Assembly (NCBI GenBank): GCA_036417435.1
Contig: CM070900.1
Coordinates: 32,465,496-32,529,495, forward strand
Reading direction: 5' to 3'
Length of the DNA: 64,000 nt
From: Inia geoffrensis
Taxonomy: Eukaryota > Chordata > Mammalia > Artiodactyla > Iniidae
A program made the position numbers and the translations under genes. The notes under the pieces were generated by a model. The model did not search any database. It was not told the origin of the DNA and worked only from the letters and a program-made list of their open reading frames with translations. This document shows, in pieces, positions 11,431 through 22,989 of this stretch. Position 1 is the stretch's first letter. Every line of letters begins with the position of its first letter.

Positions 11431-12798
11431 ATCTTTTTAAAGAAAATTACTTTTTACAAAGTTTATGCTGATTGGGACCAGAGCATATTAATTGCTGTTA
11501 AATATTCGTAGTTTTCCAAAGAGGGAGAAATGTTCTCACAAAAGAAATCAGGCAGAATGTCCGTATCTTTCGTCCTGTTCACTCCTTTCCCATTCCTAAC
11601 CAACTCTTAATCTAAGCCTGCAGAGTAACCCCTGACTGAGTCAGCTCATTCAAATGTCCTGAAACCATGCTGGCTCCTTTTTAGTCTCTTTTCCTTCAGC
11701 AGATGTGTAGTAATGCCATTGGTAGATCTTTGGGGAATTTTCCTTTCTGCTCTTCACCCTCATTACTCCTGCCATCTGTTCTGTTTCTGTTTTACTTCTC
11801 TTCAGCAGATGTGTTCCCTCCACCCCTCCCACACTGACCTGAATGAATCTCCTCTCTCTTGCGGTTTAGCACACCCATGAGTCTGGACAGGTACAAGGGC
11901 AGACAATGGAGCAGTACCAAGGTCTCAAACCCAGATAGATATGAGAGGGGAGACCTATTACTGTCCAAAGCAAGGAGACTTATGTTTATAAATCTTCACA
12001 GGCATAGCTATTTCTTTCTTTTCTTTTGGCTCTATAAAGTCAAGGTGAAAACAAAATCCCCATTTGTTGCCAAATGAAGATCATGTTCTATAGGAGCCAA
12101 ACTATGCTGTTATTTTGGTCAGAACATTGTGGCTCGTATCACTGAAATTTGTCCAGCATTTGATATTCATGGAGTATAAGTGGATACTTGCTCATAATTT
12201 GTCGAGTTACCTGTTTTTGTTGAATATATTATGTTGTTTAAATATATTATGCAAGCTCAACAATGTACTCATTCTTATAGGGACATCAAAGTATAAGATA
12301 AATTCCATCCTCAAGTAGGTATTAGGTGTGTTGAGAAACATGACTAAGCTATGAAATAACTATCATCAGTGTAAGGCCACATTTATTAGTCCTGAATGAA
12401 GTACATATTATGAAATACAATAGAATTGCAAAGAATGACGACTTAGTACTTGGAGGAAGAAAAGAGGAAAGTGATGAAAGTGGATGATGAGGGCAGTTTG
12501 CCCACTGAGATGAAAACATCTGTTTGATTCCTAAATTCCATTTAAGTGTTATTTTAGTTAAAATGATCTGAGATAAAGTTTTAAAAAGTATTCCACAGTA
12601 AAACCTGCTAAAATGACAGGGATTAGATTAAGCAGCAATTGATAAAAGTTAAGATTATACTTCAGTGTCTAAGTCTATCTTTACAAAAGAATCTTTTTGT
12701 AAAAAATAAAATTCTGCATGTCTATATTAGCATGAATGATTTATGGATTTTATGGGATATAGTAATGGAGAAATTAATACTTTATAAAAATACATGGG

Positions 12799-13013
12799 AG
12801 GGCTTCCCTGGTGGCACAGTGGTTGAGAGTCCGCCTGCCGATGCAGGGGACACGGGTTCGTGCCCCGGTCTGGGAAGATCCCACATGCCGCGGAGCGGCT
12901 GGGCCCGTGAGCCATGGCCGCTGAGCCTGCGTGTCCGGAGCCTGTGCTCTGCAACGGGAGAGGCCACAACAGTGAGAGGCCCACGTACTGCAAAAAAAAA
13001 AAAAAAAAAAAAA
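12799..13013 (+). mobile_element. CHR-type SINE, copy 3
   Basis: The head 'ggcttccctggtggcacagt' is followed by the tRNA-like A-box region, the B box 'gggttcgtgcc', a GC-rich body and an A tail of about 22 nt. The flanks 'aaaaatacatggga' and 'aaaaaccatggga' look like a target duplication with a small change. Reading frames across this copy, on either strand, are by-products of the GC-rich body and are not genes. Confidence 0.96.
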
Positions 13014-13016
13014 CCA

Positions 13017-14553
13017 TGGGAACTTACGTGGAATAGCATATTTTGAAGTGCCTGCTGACCTCTTGGGGGCCTTCACCAACAGGGTGAGCACAAAGGTTTG
13101 GGGTAGACAAGGAACAGCAGTAGTACTCTATTCTCTGCATGATGAAGATTCCCTTGTCCTTTGTGATGGAGCTCCATTGACTCTGGGGCCAAGTGTATTC
13201 CTTTGGAAAATGTCTAAATGAAATTATGCATGAAAAGAATCTGAGGGAGTCTCCTAATGTAAAGAAAGAAGCACTGAAGGGCAATGAACTTTGTGGTCAA
13301 AATAGGATTCCTGTATCACCTTGCTGAAAGGATATAGTTTGTATTAAATAAATGTATATAATGAAGTTACACGAAAATAGAGTTAATAATTATAAATATA
13401 TTAGAAATCATCAAAGAAAGTTTTATTTCATGAATAAGACATAAAATTTAACTTTTTATCCTCAAATTATATATTTTTCAGATTAGTGTAGTTTCTCAAA
13501 AAATATGACTGACATACATGTAACATGCCAAAAAGCATCTCCTACATTTTAAAATATATTATGAAAACTATGTAACTCTGAGTTAAGAATTTTGGAATAA
13601 CCTCCCTTTCCTTTTTTTCTAACATGAATCTCATCATTATGTAAATTCAGACCTAGGTACAGAGTGCGGAGAAACATGGAATTATTGAATTACAGGGTTG
13701 GATCTGAATCCTCATCATGTCCAACAAAATTTTATTGCTTTTAGAGTGAGTTTAACAATATCAAATAGAAAACTCTTTCATGTTTTAATGGTAATTATAT
13801 GCACAGAAAACCTGGAAGTTCAAAAACCAGGAAGAAACCAAGGCCTACCTGTCCATGGAATCTTAAAATTAGAGTTAAAACCAAATAAAAAATTAAATTC
13901 CCAAGTTACTACTGTAATTACTAAACTAGATGTTTTACATGATAGGACCATCATGTGTATGTTGACTTGGAATGTATGGAAAACTGAAATGTCTGAGGGA
14001 TTGTGGGGATGTGAATTGGAGCTGCAGTGACTATAGCTTAGATTATCGATTTGGGTGAGGTTAATTTTGGGATTAGAAAATCAATTGGATATTTAGGAAA
14101 CATTCTGTGAAAATTGGACCCATATGTAGTTCAAGTAAGGAAGTCAAGTCATTAATGAAGGAGGGAGTCCTTGTCGACTAGTTTCAGAGGAAATATGTCC
14201 TACAGTGTTCACATACCACAAGGATAAGAGGATGACCGTGAGAACAGCAGGGAAAGTGGGAGTGTGTATGAAGACAAGAATCTTGTCCAGTCCAGAGGGA
14301 GAACTTGAGCTCAAAACCAGAGGTGTTTGTTAGAATGGTAGCAGAGGGCCTCTGGAGTTGGGCCACGATGGAATCTGAGGTCAGAAAGGAAGGTTTAACT
14401 CTAGACGTAAAGAGAGATGAGGATTTTTCTGAGACCCGAGAGGAAGATGAAAGGGTATGTGCAAACTGAGCAATATGTTGAATTGGGACAAAGACGCAAG
14501 CTGAAGCTCATGAACTTAGCTTTCCCAAGCACATGGGAGTGGGAACACTAGTT
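13017..14553. other. Unique sequence, no gene recognised
   Basis: An open frame of about 110 residues at 13698-14030 has no recognisable domain, signal or repeat similarity. It is AT-rich in the same way as its surroundings. Nothing else is supported. Confidence 0.45.
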
Positions 14554-14568
14554 AAAAAGAGCAAGGAG

Positions 14569-14771
14569 GGGCTTCCCTGGTGGCGCAGGGGTTGGGAGTC
14601 CGCCTGCCGATGCAGGGGACGCGGGTTCGTGCCCTGGTCCGGGAAGATCCCACATGCCGCGGGGCGGCTGGGCCCGTGAGCCATGGCCGCTGAGCCTGCG
14701 CGTCCGGAGCCTGTGCTCCGCGGCGGGAGAGGCCACAGCAGTGAGAGGCCCACGTACCAAAAAAAAAAAAA
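14569..14771 (+). mobile_element. CHR-type SINE, copy 4, intact with perfect duplication
   Basis: This is the best preserved SINE head and body in the window, ending in about 18 A. It is flanked by an identical 15-nt duplication, 'aaaaagagcaaggag' (14554-14568 and about 14772-14786). The target reads TT/AAAAA, the L1 endonuclease consensus. Low divergence and the exact duplication suggest a relatively recent insertion. Confidence 0.97.
14578..14633 (+). promoter_or_regulatory. Internal RNA polymerase III promoter (A and B boxes) of SINE copy 4
   Basis: The A box corresponds to 'tggcgcaggggt' at 14581-14592. The B box is 'gggttcgtgcc' at 14623-14633, close to the tRNA consensus GGTTCRANNCC. 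Spacing is tRNA-like. The first A box positions are changed relative to other copies ('gcgcagtgg'), so activity is uncertain. Confidence 0.6.
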
Positions 14772-14786
14772 AAAAAGAGCAAGGAG

Positions 14787-16656
14787 ATCTTAGATCCTAG
14801 AGGAGAAGAGAAAAGGGGTGAAACAAGTTGGACGCATACTGAGGAGCCAGCCAGCAGAAGATAAATAAAAAGGGTTGCCTAGCAGCAATAAGAAACACCT
14901 TGCAGTTGGACTACCATACTTTATAAGATAGAGTAAGAACACTAGTTTTATATGTTAAAACTTTGATTTGCATACTGTCAGCGTTGGCCAAACAGTTTTA
15001 TGGTGGTTACTGAGATCACATGCCTCCCTGAGTCTGTACAATGAGCAAGTGATGTTGCACTCATAAGAAGAAAAATGTGTTTATTACTAACATTTACTAG
15101 CCCCCCCCCCCAACTTCTTAAACTCCCTTGATTAACTTTATTTCTGTAAACAGCATCACTATTCAGCTGTTCTTGACTCATTTTTATCATGGGTCCAAAA
15201 AAAAAAAAAAAAACAATCTTGGAAAACCAGTGTTTCCATCAGCTGAGTTCAAAATGAGGCAAAAAAAAAAAAAAAAAAACACCTGCAAAAACTGGGCAAC
15301 TGAAATGCCAAGAAATCCAATCTGCTTCCAAATAGGAAACAATGACAGAACTGAATCTGAAGGTGGCAGCAGAAATGAGGTCACCTTGCTATTATCTCAA
15401 AAAGACATTTTGTTTATTTGGATTTTTTAAAATTTGTTTTTTTTATGTACTGGGTGTTGGAAGAGAAAAAAAGATTAAGCAACTGAAAATGCTTTTATGT
15501 TTTAAAGTTACACAACATTGCTAAACCCCAAAGAGCAAAATACTCTTCATTTTCCATGTATTGGTATACAACAGACACAAATAACGTAAGTGTCTAATTC
15601 TTTCCAAAACACAAGCAGGAGATGTAAGTGGAATGAAGCCTTTATAAATGTGTGGCTTACAGAATGATAAAGTGAACATTCAGAAAGTAAACAAGAGAAA
15701 AGGATTGTGAAAAATTTCTAAGATATTGTATAATTAAAGTCATAGGAATTTTGATATGAAAATGTCTTTTCTACAAAATGATTTTAGAGCATACTGGCTG
15801 CTCCACTGAAGCAAAAGAGAAAAGGTGATTTAAGTGATGTTTATAGTGAACATTGAACGAGAGTTCAAGATAGGTCAAAAGGTTCAAGTCAGATACTGCC
15901 AGGGGATTACCATTATTGCTATGCTAAGCAGAGAGATAAATGTGGGGCACAGGGTTTACTGACTTTCAAATATAAGCATCAACCACCAAACCTCTCCAGA
16001 TTCCATGTGCAAAACCTTAAATCAACATCAATGTGAGAGAGATTTGATAAGACTACATTCAGATTGTACCTTTTTCCCCCTCAGGTTTAAAGCCAGTGCT
16101 GTTTTAAATCACTGTGTAATAAGATTACTTTCTATAACATTGTTCTGTTACATCTTTCTTCTTTTTTCATTTTTATCATTAATTTTGCATACATGATGTG
16201 GAACATGAGCACACTTCAAAGAAAACTAAACACGCTGGTTTAAATGTAGAACCTATTCTAGTAGCTCAATAATCATAAATAACTTTTATCACATTTTAAT
16301 TATATCTTGGGTCTATATTGTTTTAACATGATTATAGTTCAAGAGGCATCCAATAGAACTTGGACTGTGATGCATGGGCATACATACAAATATTTTTTAA
16401 AAGCACTGGAAAAAGTATTTTCACTCCATTTAATTGCCCAGCGGTTTCCCTTAATTTCCTATGTTGAGGGTGGGGGAAAGGGGTAGAGAGGAAGGAAGGG
16501 AGAGAGGGGGAGGAAGAGATGTTAGCCCCAGCCAGTTGAATGATAAAGTAATTTCTAATATACTACAAGAAGCTGACTGAGGACAGACTGAGGAATTTAC
16601 TAAGTAACTGACTTCCTGAGCTTCAGACGTGCAGCTTGAACTGGTTTCAATTTCTA
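14787..16656. other. Unique sequence with homopolymer runs
   Basis: Contains a C11 run at 15101-15111 and two A runs near 15197-15213 and 15260-15278 only about 45 nt apart. Both A runs lack a recognisable SINE or L1 body upstream. A GA-rich stretch lies near 16465-16515. No gene is recognised. Confidence 0.45.
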
Positions 16657-16675
16657 GACTCCAGACGATTTTCTT

Positions 16676-17629
16676 CTTTTTTTAAATTTTTATTGGAGTA
16701 TAGTCGATTTACAAGGTTATGCTAGCCTCTGCTGAACAGCAAAGTGAATCAGCCATACATACACATATATCCACTCTTTAGATTCTTTTCCCATATAGGT
16801 CATTACAAAGTATTGAGTAGAGTTCCCTGTGCTATACAATAGGTCTTTATTAGTTATCTACTTTATACGTAGTAGTGCGTATATGTCAATCCCAATCTCC
16901 CAATTTATCCCTCCACTCCCCTTTCCCCCCTGGTGACCATACATTTGTTTCCTACATCTGTGACTCTATTTCTGTTTTGGAAGTAAGTTCATTTGTATCA
17001 TATTTTTTTTTAGATTCCACATATAGGAGATATCATATGATATTTGTCTTTCTCTGACTGACTTCACTTAGTATGATAAACTCAAGGTCCATCCATGTTG
17101 CTGCAAATGGCATTATTTCATTCCTTTTTATGGCTGAGTAATAGTCCACTGTATATAAGTACCTTATCTTCTTTATCTATTCCTCTGTCGATGGACATTT
17201 AGGTTGCTTCCATGTAAAGAGTGCTGCAATGAACATTGGGGTGCATGTATTATTTCAAATTAGAGTTTTCTCTGGATATATGCCCAGGAGTGGGATTGCT
17301 GGGTCATATGGTAGTTCTATTTATAGTTTTCTGAGGAACCTCCATACTGTTCTCCATAGTGGTTGTACCAATTTACATTCTCACCAACAGTAGAAGGGTT
17401 GCGTTTTCTCCACACCCTCTGCTGCATTTCTTGTTTGTAGACTTTTTCATGAGGGCTGTTCTTATCAGTGTGAGGTGATACCTCATTGTAGTTTTGATGT
17501 GCATTTCTCTGACAATTAGTGATGATGAACATCTTTTCATGTGCTTTTGGCCATCTGTATGTCTTCTTTGGAGAAATGTCTCTTTAGGTCTTCTGCCCAT
17601 TTTTTGATTGGATCATTTTTCTTGACTTG
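16676..17629 (-). mobile_element. L1 element B, 5'-truncated
   Basis: On the minus strand the copy begins within the 3' part of ORF2 near 17629 and ends at the 3' terminus near 16676, about 0.95 kb. ORF2 remnants cover the cysteine-rich region and the C-terminus but are frameshifted. The flanks 'gactccagacgattttctt' (16657-16675) and 'gacttgagatgatttctt' (17624-17641) look like a diverged target duplication. Read on the minus strand the nick would be CT/AAGAAA. The divergence marks it as older than elements E and G. Confidence 0.92.
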
Positions 17630-17641
17630 AGATGATTTCTT

Positions 17642-18639
17642 AGGTAACTGTTTTAAAATACTGTGATTTTAACCTATATTAGATTTTGTTAATGACAACA
17701 TGAAAGACCCTGTTGAGAAAGGATTAAGAATTGTTTTGAAAAATTAGAGGTAATTGTGGTATTGAGGAGAGGAGGGAATTTTGATTGTTTGCTTGTTCTA
17801 CTCTAACACATATTCTTTCTTGCATCGATTGGGAATAATTGGCAAATGCATCTCTTTCCGATTTCTTGATGTAATCATGTGGGAATATCAATCTTGAGGG
17901 ATACAGGACTTTCTATCACTATGCAGTGTGCAAAGCTTAAATGTTCCAACTTAACTTCCTCCTTTATCTCCAGTCTTTTAAACAATAACAAAAACTTAAT
18001 GCTACTTCCTTAAGTTGTATCATTAGTCACTGTTTGCTTGCCGTCTGTGGCAAAACTTGTGCTGGGTTTTGTGTGTCAGTTATTTACCATAGAGATATTA
18101 TTTACTCACACCACTAGTTAATTATTATTTAATTATGTTTAGTACCCTTGGTTCCCAGTAGTCCTGAGTCTCATGTTCAGAGGTCAGGAATACAGTACTC
18201 TGTGCAGAGGAACACATTTTGTCTTTGACCAGCCTTTACTTCTTGGAATTTACTGCATTTGTCACTCTCTCTCCCTTGTTTGGACAGTTACTCTCTGATT
18301 TATTGACTTCAATTTCTACAGTACCTTTATAATATTTGCCTACCACCCAGATAATTTTCTAGCATCTCCATCTCTCCTTTGCTTGAAGAGAAAATTCTCC
18401 AAAAACTGATGACCCTACAAAAACACCAAACTTATAATCAGATTTTTTTCTTGAAAAAGTAACTTGTCTAGTGTCTGACTCTTGTAGAGATTGGAGACAA
18501 TACGAGAAGAGAGGCAGTGTCTATCCTGACTCGAATATGATATGACTTCTCTTAATTATAACAAACCGCATATATTAAATACATATTATATTATATTAAA
18601 TACATATCTCCTATTAAGTGAGAGTTGAAATGGAGTAAG
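17642..18639. other. Unique sequence, no gene recognised
   Basis: AT-rich, with a 16-nt near-adjacent direct repeat 'tatattaaatacatat' at 18571-18586 and 18592-18607. No coding or RNA feature is supported. Confidence 0.45.
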
Positions 18640-18815
18640 TACAGCTTTGGGAGTAGAATAAGGGTTCTTTATCAGCTGCCAGGGTTTGAATCCAGTCACT
18701 TTCATGAACTAGCTATGTGACCCTGGCAACTTCACAGGATTTCTGTGATTATTATGTAGCATAAGTATCTAAGGACTTAGGGTAGTGCTTGGCATCTAAT
18801 ATACGATCCATAAGA
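18640..18815 (+). repeat. MIR SINE, diverged
   Basis: The series 'gggtttgaatccagtcact', 'gaactagctatgtgaccctgg' (core 'tagctatgtgaccctgg'), and 'agggtagtgcttggcatcta' follows MIR order from the tRNA-related part to the tail. The middle is shortened. Confidence 0.65.
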
Positions 18816-19904
18816 GTTGGAACACTTGACCATTCTAGTTTGCATGCTATTAGGGGGTATATTAGGTTACTGCTATATACAATTATACTTTAAGAGATGT
18901 GAATTGATCTATAAAAGTATCACAGGTTCTTATGTGGTCCCACTGTGTTTGCTAGACATTCTTCATATTATAAACAAGGAAATCCTGGCTGTTTAAGCTT
19001 GCTTAAAGAATGAAATGTAAACTAACATTTGTTGCCTATACTGCACCAGCATAATGCTACATGCCCTTATATGTCAACTCATTTAATTTGGCAATCAAAT
19101 GTATGAGGAAGACTAAAGATAGCTAAAAAGGAACAGCCTTTTAACTCATATGTCCCTATTTCAATAAATACCCAAGCCAAAACTTATTTTCTCTATGATT
19201 CTATGTTCTTCATTCATTAATTTTATACTCCCTTCTGTAATTGTGTATTGATGAGAGGTAAACTTAGAATGAAGACCTGGATAGCATAGCAACTTGTGTA
19301 TTGGGTAACATGATGAGAAAACAGTTAATTATTAGAGGACCAGAAGGTAGACCACTTGGTTTCAGGTCAGTACACCACATCTTGGACAATTCACGTCAAA
19401 GGCCAGGACAGGAAACCAAGACAGATGTTTGGTTTCTGATTCTCAGGTTTTAGGCATAGGCTTGATTACCAGGCAAGAGGAAAAGAACCCAACTTCTGTA
19501 TGCAAAATAAGAAGCTAGAGTAGAGTTAATATATGGCTTCTTGGCTCCTTGATTTGGAATATGTCTGGTCTCCAAATGGATGAAAGCTGAATTTACAGTT
19601 AAAAAGTAAATGAAATTCATTGCAAGTGTTAGGTCAGTGTTTCCCAAAGTCTGTCCCTCATAATACCAATGCCTTAATTTCCCTGTTAAGGGTTTCGTGT
19701 CAAATGATTTTGAGGAATACATAGCTTGCACACATTTCTATGATAAGTGCACTAAAAGTCTGGCAGTAGATAACGCTATTCAATTTTTGTGATCCAGTGT
19801 TTCCCAAAACTATTTGATTCCAGAATACTTTTCTCATATAACATCTCAATATTTTCCACAACTGTTCCACAAAATGTGTCATTTTATTAAAAAAGGTCCA
19901 AAAA

Positions 19905-19935
<31 letters not shown>

Positions 19936-20047
19936 CTGTTAAGTGAACTATGGAAAGGACACAGTAAGTTGTTAACAAGGATTTTATGGGCAGGTAGATG
20001 ATTTAAGGAGAAGCTGAGGACGGAGTCAAGAGATAAATAAATAAATG
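18816..20047. other. Unique sequence with a minus-strand MIR-like piece and a TG repeat
   Basis: Around 19040-19115 there is a MIR-like or L2-like fragment in reverse ('caactcatttaatttggcaa' then 'atgaggaag'). A (TG) run lies at 19907-19935. No gene is recognised. Confidence 0.4.
19907..19935. repeat. (TG)14 microsatellite
   Basis: An uninterrupted TG run of 29 nt that ends at 'ctgtt'. Confidence 0.95.
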
Positions 20048-21478
20048 ATTTTCTACATCTATTGAGATGATCATATGATTTTTATTCTTCCATTTGTTAA
20101 TGTAGTATATCACACTGATTTGTGGATATTGAAAAATCCTTGCACCCCTGGGATTAATCCCACTTGATCATGCTGTATGATCCTTTTAATGTATTGTTGG
20201 ATTTGGTTTGCTAGAATTTTGTTGAGGATTTCTGCATCTATGTTCATCAGTGATATAAGGTGTAACTTTCTTTTTTTGTGATATCTTTGTCTGGTTTTGG
20301 TATTGGGGTGATGGTGGTGTCACTGAATGAGTTTGGGAGTGTTCTTGCCTCTGCAATTTTTTGGAATAGCTTCAGAAGGATAGGTGTTTACTCTAACTGT
20401 TTGACAGAATTCATCCATGAAGCCATCTGGTCCTCGACTTCTGTTTGTTGGGAGTTTTTTAGTCAGAGTTTCAATTTCATTACTTGTGATATTGGTCTAC
20501 TCATATTTTCTGTTTCTTCCTGGTTCAGTCTTGGGAAATTGTACCTTTCTAAGAATTTGTCCATTTCTCCTAGGTTGTCCATTTTATTGGCATATAGTTG
20601 CTTGTAGTAGTCTCTCATGATCCTTTGTATTTCTGTGGTGTCAGGTATAACCTCTCCTTTTTCATTTGAGCCCTCTCCCTTTTTTTCTTGATGAGTCTGG
20701 CTGAAGGTTTATCAGTTTTATCTTTTCAAATAACCAGCTTTTTGTTTCATTGATCTTTCCTATTGTTTCCTTCATCTCTATTTCATTTATGTCTGCTCTG
20801 ATCTTTATGATTTCTTTCCTCTACTAACTTTCGGTTTTGTTTGTTCTTCTTTCTCTAGTTGCTTTAGGTGTAAGGTTAGGTTGTTTGAGTTTTTTGTTTC
20901 CTGAGGTAAGCTTGTATTGCTATAAGCATCCCTCTTAGAACTGCTTTTGCTGTGTCCCGTAAGATTGGGATTGTTGTGTGCCTTCATTTGTCTCTAGGAA
21001 TTTTTTGAATTCCTCTTTGATTTCTTCAGTGATTCATTGGTTGTTTTGTAGCATATTGTTCAACTTCCACATGTTTGTGTTTTTTAGTTTTCTTCGTACT
21101 TGATTTTTAATCTCATAGCGTTGTGGTGAGAAAAGATGCTTGATATGATTTCAATTTTCTTAAATTTACTGAGGCTTACTGTGTGGCCCAGCATGTGATC
21201 AATCTTGGAGAATGTTCTATGTGCACGTGAAAAGAATGTGTATTCTGCTGCTTTTGGATGGAAGGCTCTATAAACATCAGTTAGGTCCATCTGGTCTAAT
21301 GTTTCACTTAAGGCCTGTGTTTCCTTATTAATTTTTTGTCTGGATCTGTCCATTGATGAAAGTCCCCCACTATTATTGTGTTACTGTTGATTTCTCCCTT
21401 TATGGCTGTTAGTATTTGCCTTATATATTGAGGTGCTCTTATATTGGGTGCATATACACTTACAACTGTTAGATATTT
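20048..21478 (-). mobile_element. L1 element C, inverted 5' part
   Basis: The minus strand encodes ORF2 from the endonuclease region ('YAPNIRAPQYIRQ') to just before the 'ISIDVEKAF' segment of the reverse transcriptase. The same stretch in element E spans about 1.45 kb, so this part is colinear and nearly complete. It lies head to head with the plus-strand part that starts at 21479 and resumes exactly where this one stops. That is the signature of twin priming during L1 insertion. The reading frame is broken by shifts and stops. Confidence 0.92.
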
Positions 21479-22989
21479 TGACAAAAATTTAACACTCATT
21501 TTTGATAAAAACTCTCCAGAAAGTGAGCATTCAGGGAACATACTTCAACATAATAAAGGCCATATATGACAAACCCACAGCAAACATCATTCTCAATGGT
21601 GAAAACCTGAAAGCATTTCTTCTAAGATCAGGAACAAGACAAGGATGTCCACTCTCACCACTTTTATCCAACATAGTTTTTGAAGTCCTAGCCAGGCAGT
21701 CAGAAAAGAAAAAGAAATAAAAGGAATCCAAATAGGAAAAGAACAAGTAAAGCTGTTTGCAGATGACATGATACTATATATAGAAAATCCCAAAGATACT
21801 ACCGGAGAACTGCTAGAGCTTATCAATGAATTCGGAAAAGTTGCAGGATACAAAACTAATACACAGAAATCTGTTGCATTTCTATACACTGACCACGAAA
21901 GGTCAGAAAGAGAAATTAAAGAAACACAATCCCATTTACCATCATATCAAAAAGAATAAAATACCTAGGAACAAACCTACCTAAAGAGGCAAAAGACCTG
22001 TACTCTGAAAACTATAAGACACTGATGAAAGAAATCAAAGATGACACAAACAGATGGAAAGATATACCATATTCTTGGATTGGAAGAATCAATATTGTGA
22101 AAATGACTATACTACCCAAAGCAATCTACAGACTCAATGCAATCCCTATCAAATTACCAATGGCATTTTTCACAGAATTACAAAAAAAAAAAATCTTAAA
22201 ATTTGTATGGAGACACAAAAGACCTCAAAGAAGAGCCAAAGCAATCTTGAGAAAGAAAAACGGAGCTGGAGGAATCAGGCTGCCTGACTTCAAACTATAC
22301 AACAAAGCTACAGTAATCAAGACAATATGGTACTGGCACAAAAACAGAAATATAGATCAAATGAAACAGGATATAAAGCCCAAAAATAAACCCATGCACC
22401 TATGGTCAAACAATCTATGACAAAGGAGACAAGACTATTCAATGGAGAAAAAACAGTCTCTCCAATAAGTCGTGCTGGGAAAACTGGATAGCTACATGTA
22501 AAAAAATGAAAGTAGAACGTTCTTTAACAGCATTTCCAAAAATGTACTCAAAATGGATTAAAGCCCTAAATGTAAGACTGCATACCATAAAACTCTTACA
22601 GGAAACATAGGCAGAAACCTCTTTGATATAAATCATAGCAAGATCTTTTCCAGTCCATCTCCTAGAGTAATAGGAATAAAAACAAACAAATGGGACCTAA
22701 TTAAACTCAAAGCTTTTGCAAAGCAAAGGTAACCAACCATAAACAAAACAAAAGGACAGCCCATGGAATGGGAGAAAATATTTGCAAAAGGTGAAACCGA
22801 GAAAGGATTAATTTCCAAAATCTACAAACAGCTCATGGAGATCAATATCAAAAAAACAAAAAACCCAATCCAAAAATGGGCAGAAGACCTAAAAAGACAT
22901 TTCACCGAAGAAGACATACAGATAGCCAAGAGGCACATGAAAAGATGCTCAACATCACTAATTATTAGAAAAATGCACATCAAAACTAC
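21479..22989 (+). mobile_element. L1 element C, forward part, first segment
   Basis: The sequence resumes ORF2 at the segment corresponding to '[13 protein letters not shown]' and runs through '[15 protein letters not shown]', the reverse-transcriptase FADD region and the thumb. It is then cut within the cysteine-rich region at about 22989. A younger L1 sits in the gap and the element continues at about 24563. The reverse-transcriptase active-site segment lies near 21757-21780 ('LFADDMILY'-like). The frame is shifted just upstream, near 21700. Confidence 0.92.
22025..22420 (+). pseudogene. L1 ORF2 thumb-region remnant in element C
   Basis: About 131 codons stay open here: '[20 protein letters not shown]', '[20 protein letters not shown]' and '[20 protein letters not shown]' are typical of L1 ORF2p downstream of the catalytic core. 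Frames on either side are shifted, so the fragment is dead. Confidence 0.85.

Larger units (their letters stand above)
10146..12796. other. Unique sequence, no gene recognised
   Basis: The stretch is AT-rich and contains a perfect short hairpin at 10451-10486 and a TGG/TAG triplet run at 11405-11430. No domain-bearing frame, RNA gene or young repeat was found. Confidence 0.45.

Noticed and set aside
12639..13091. Overlapping open frames up to 135 codons on both strands, with proline- and arginine-rich translations
   Set aside because: They are readings through SINE copy 3. The same peptide patterns recur at every SINE copy in the window, on the strand and frame set by its orientation.
13698..14030. 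A 110-codon open frame as a small host gene
   Set aside because: No domain, signal peptide or recognisable similarity, no splice or promoter context, and AT-rich composition like its surroundings.
14569..14771. A tRNA gene, because of the tRNA-like A and B boxes
   Set aside because: The similarity is confined to the SINE head, the cloverleaf is not kept, the body continues for 200 nt and an A tail and target duplication follow.
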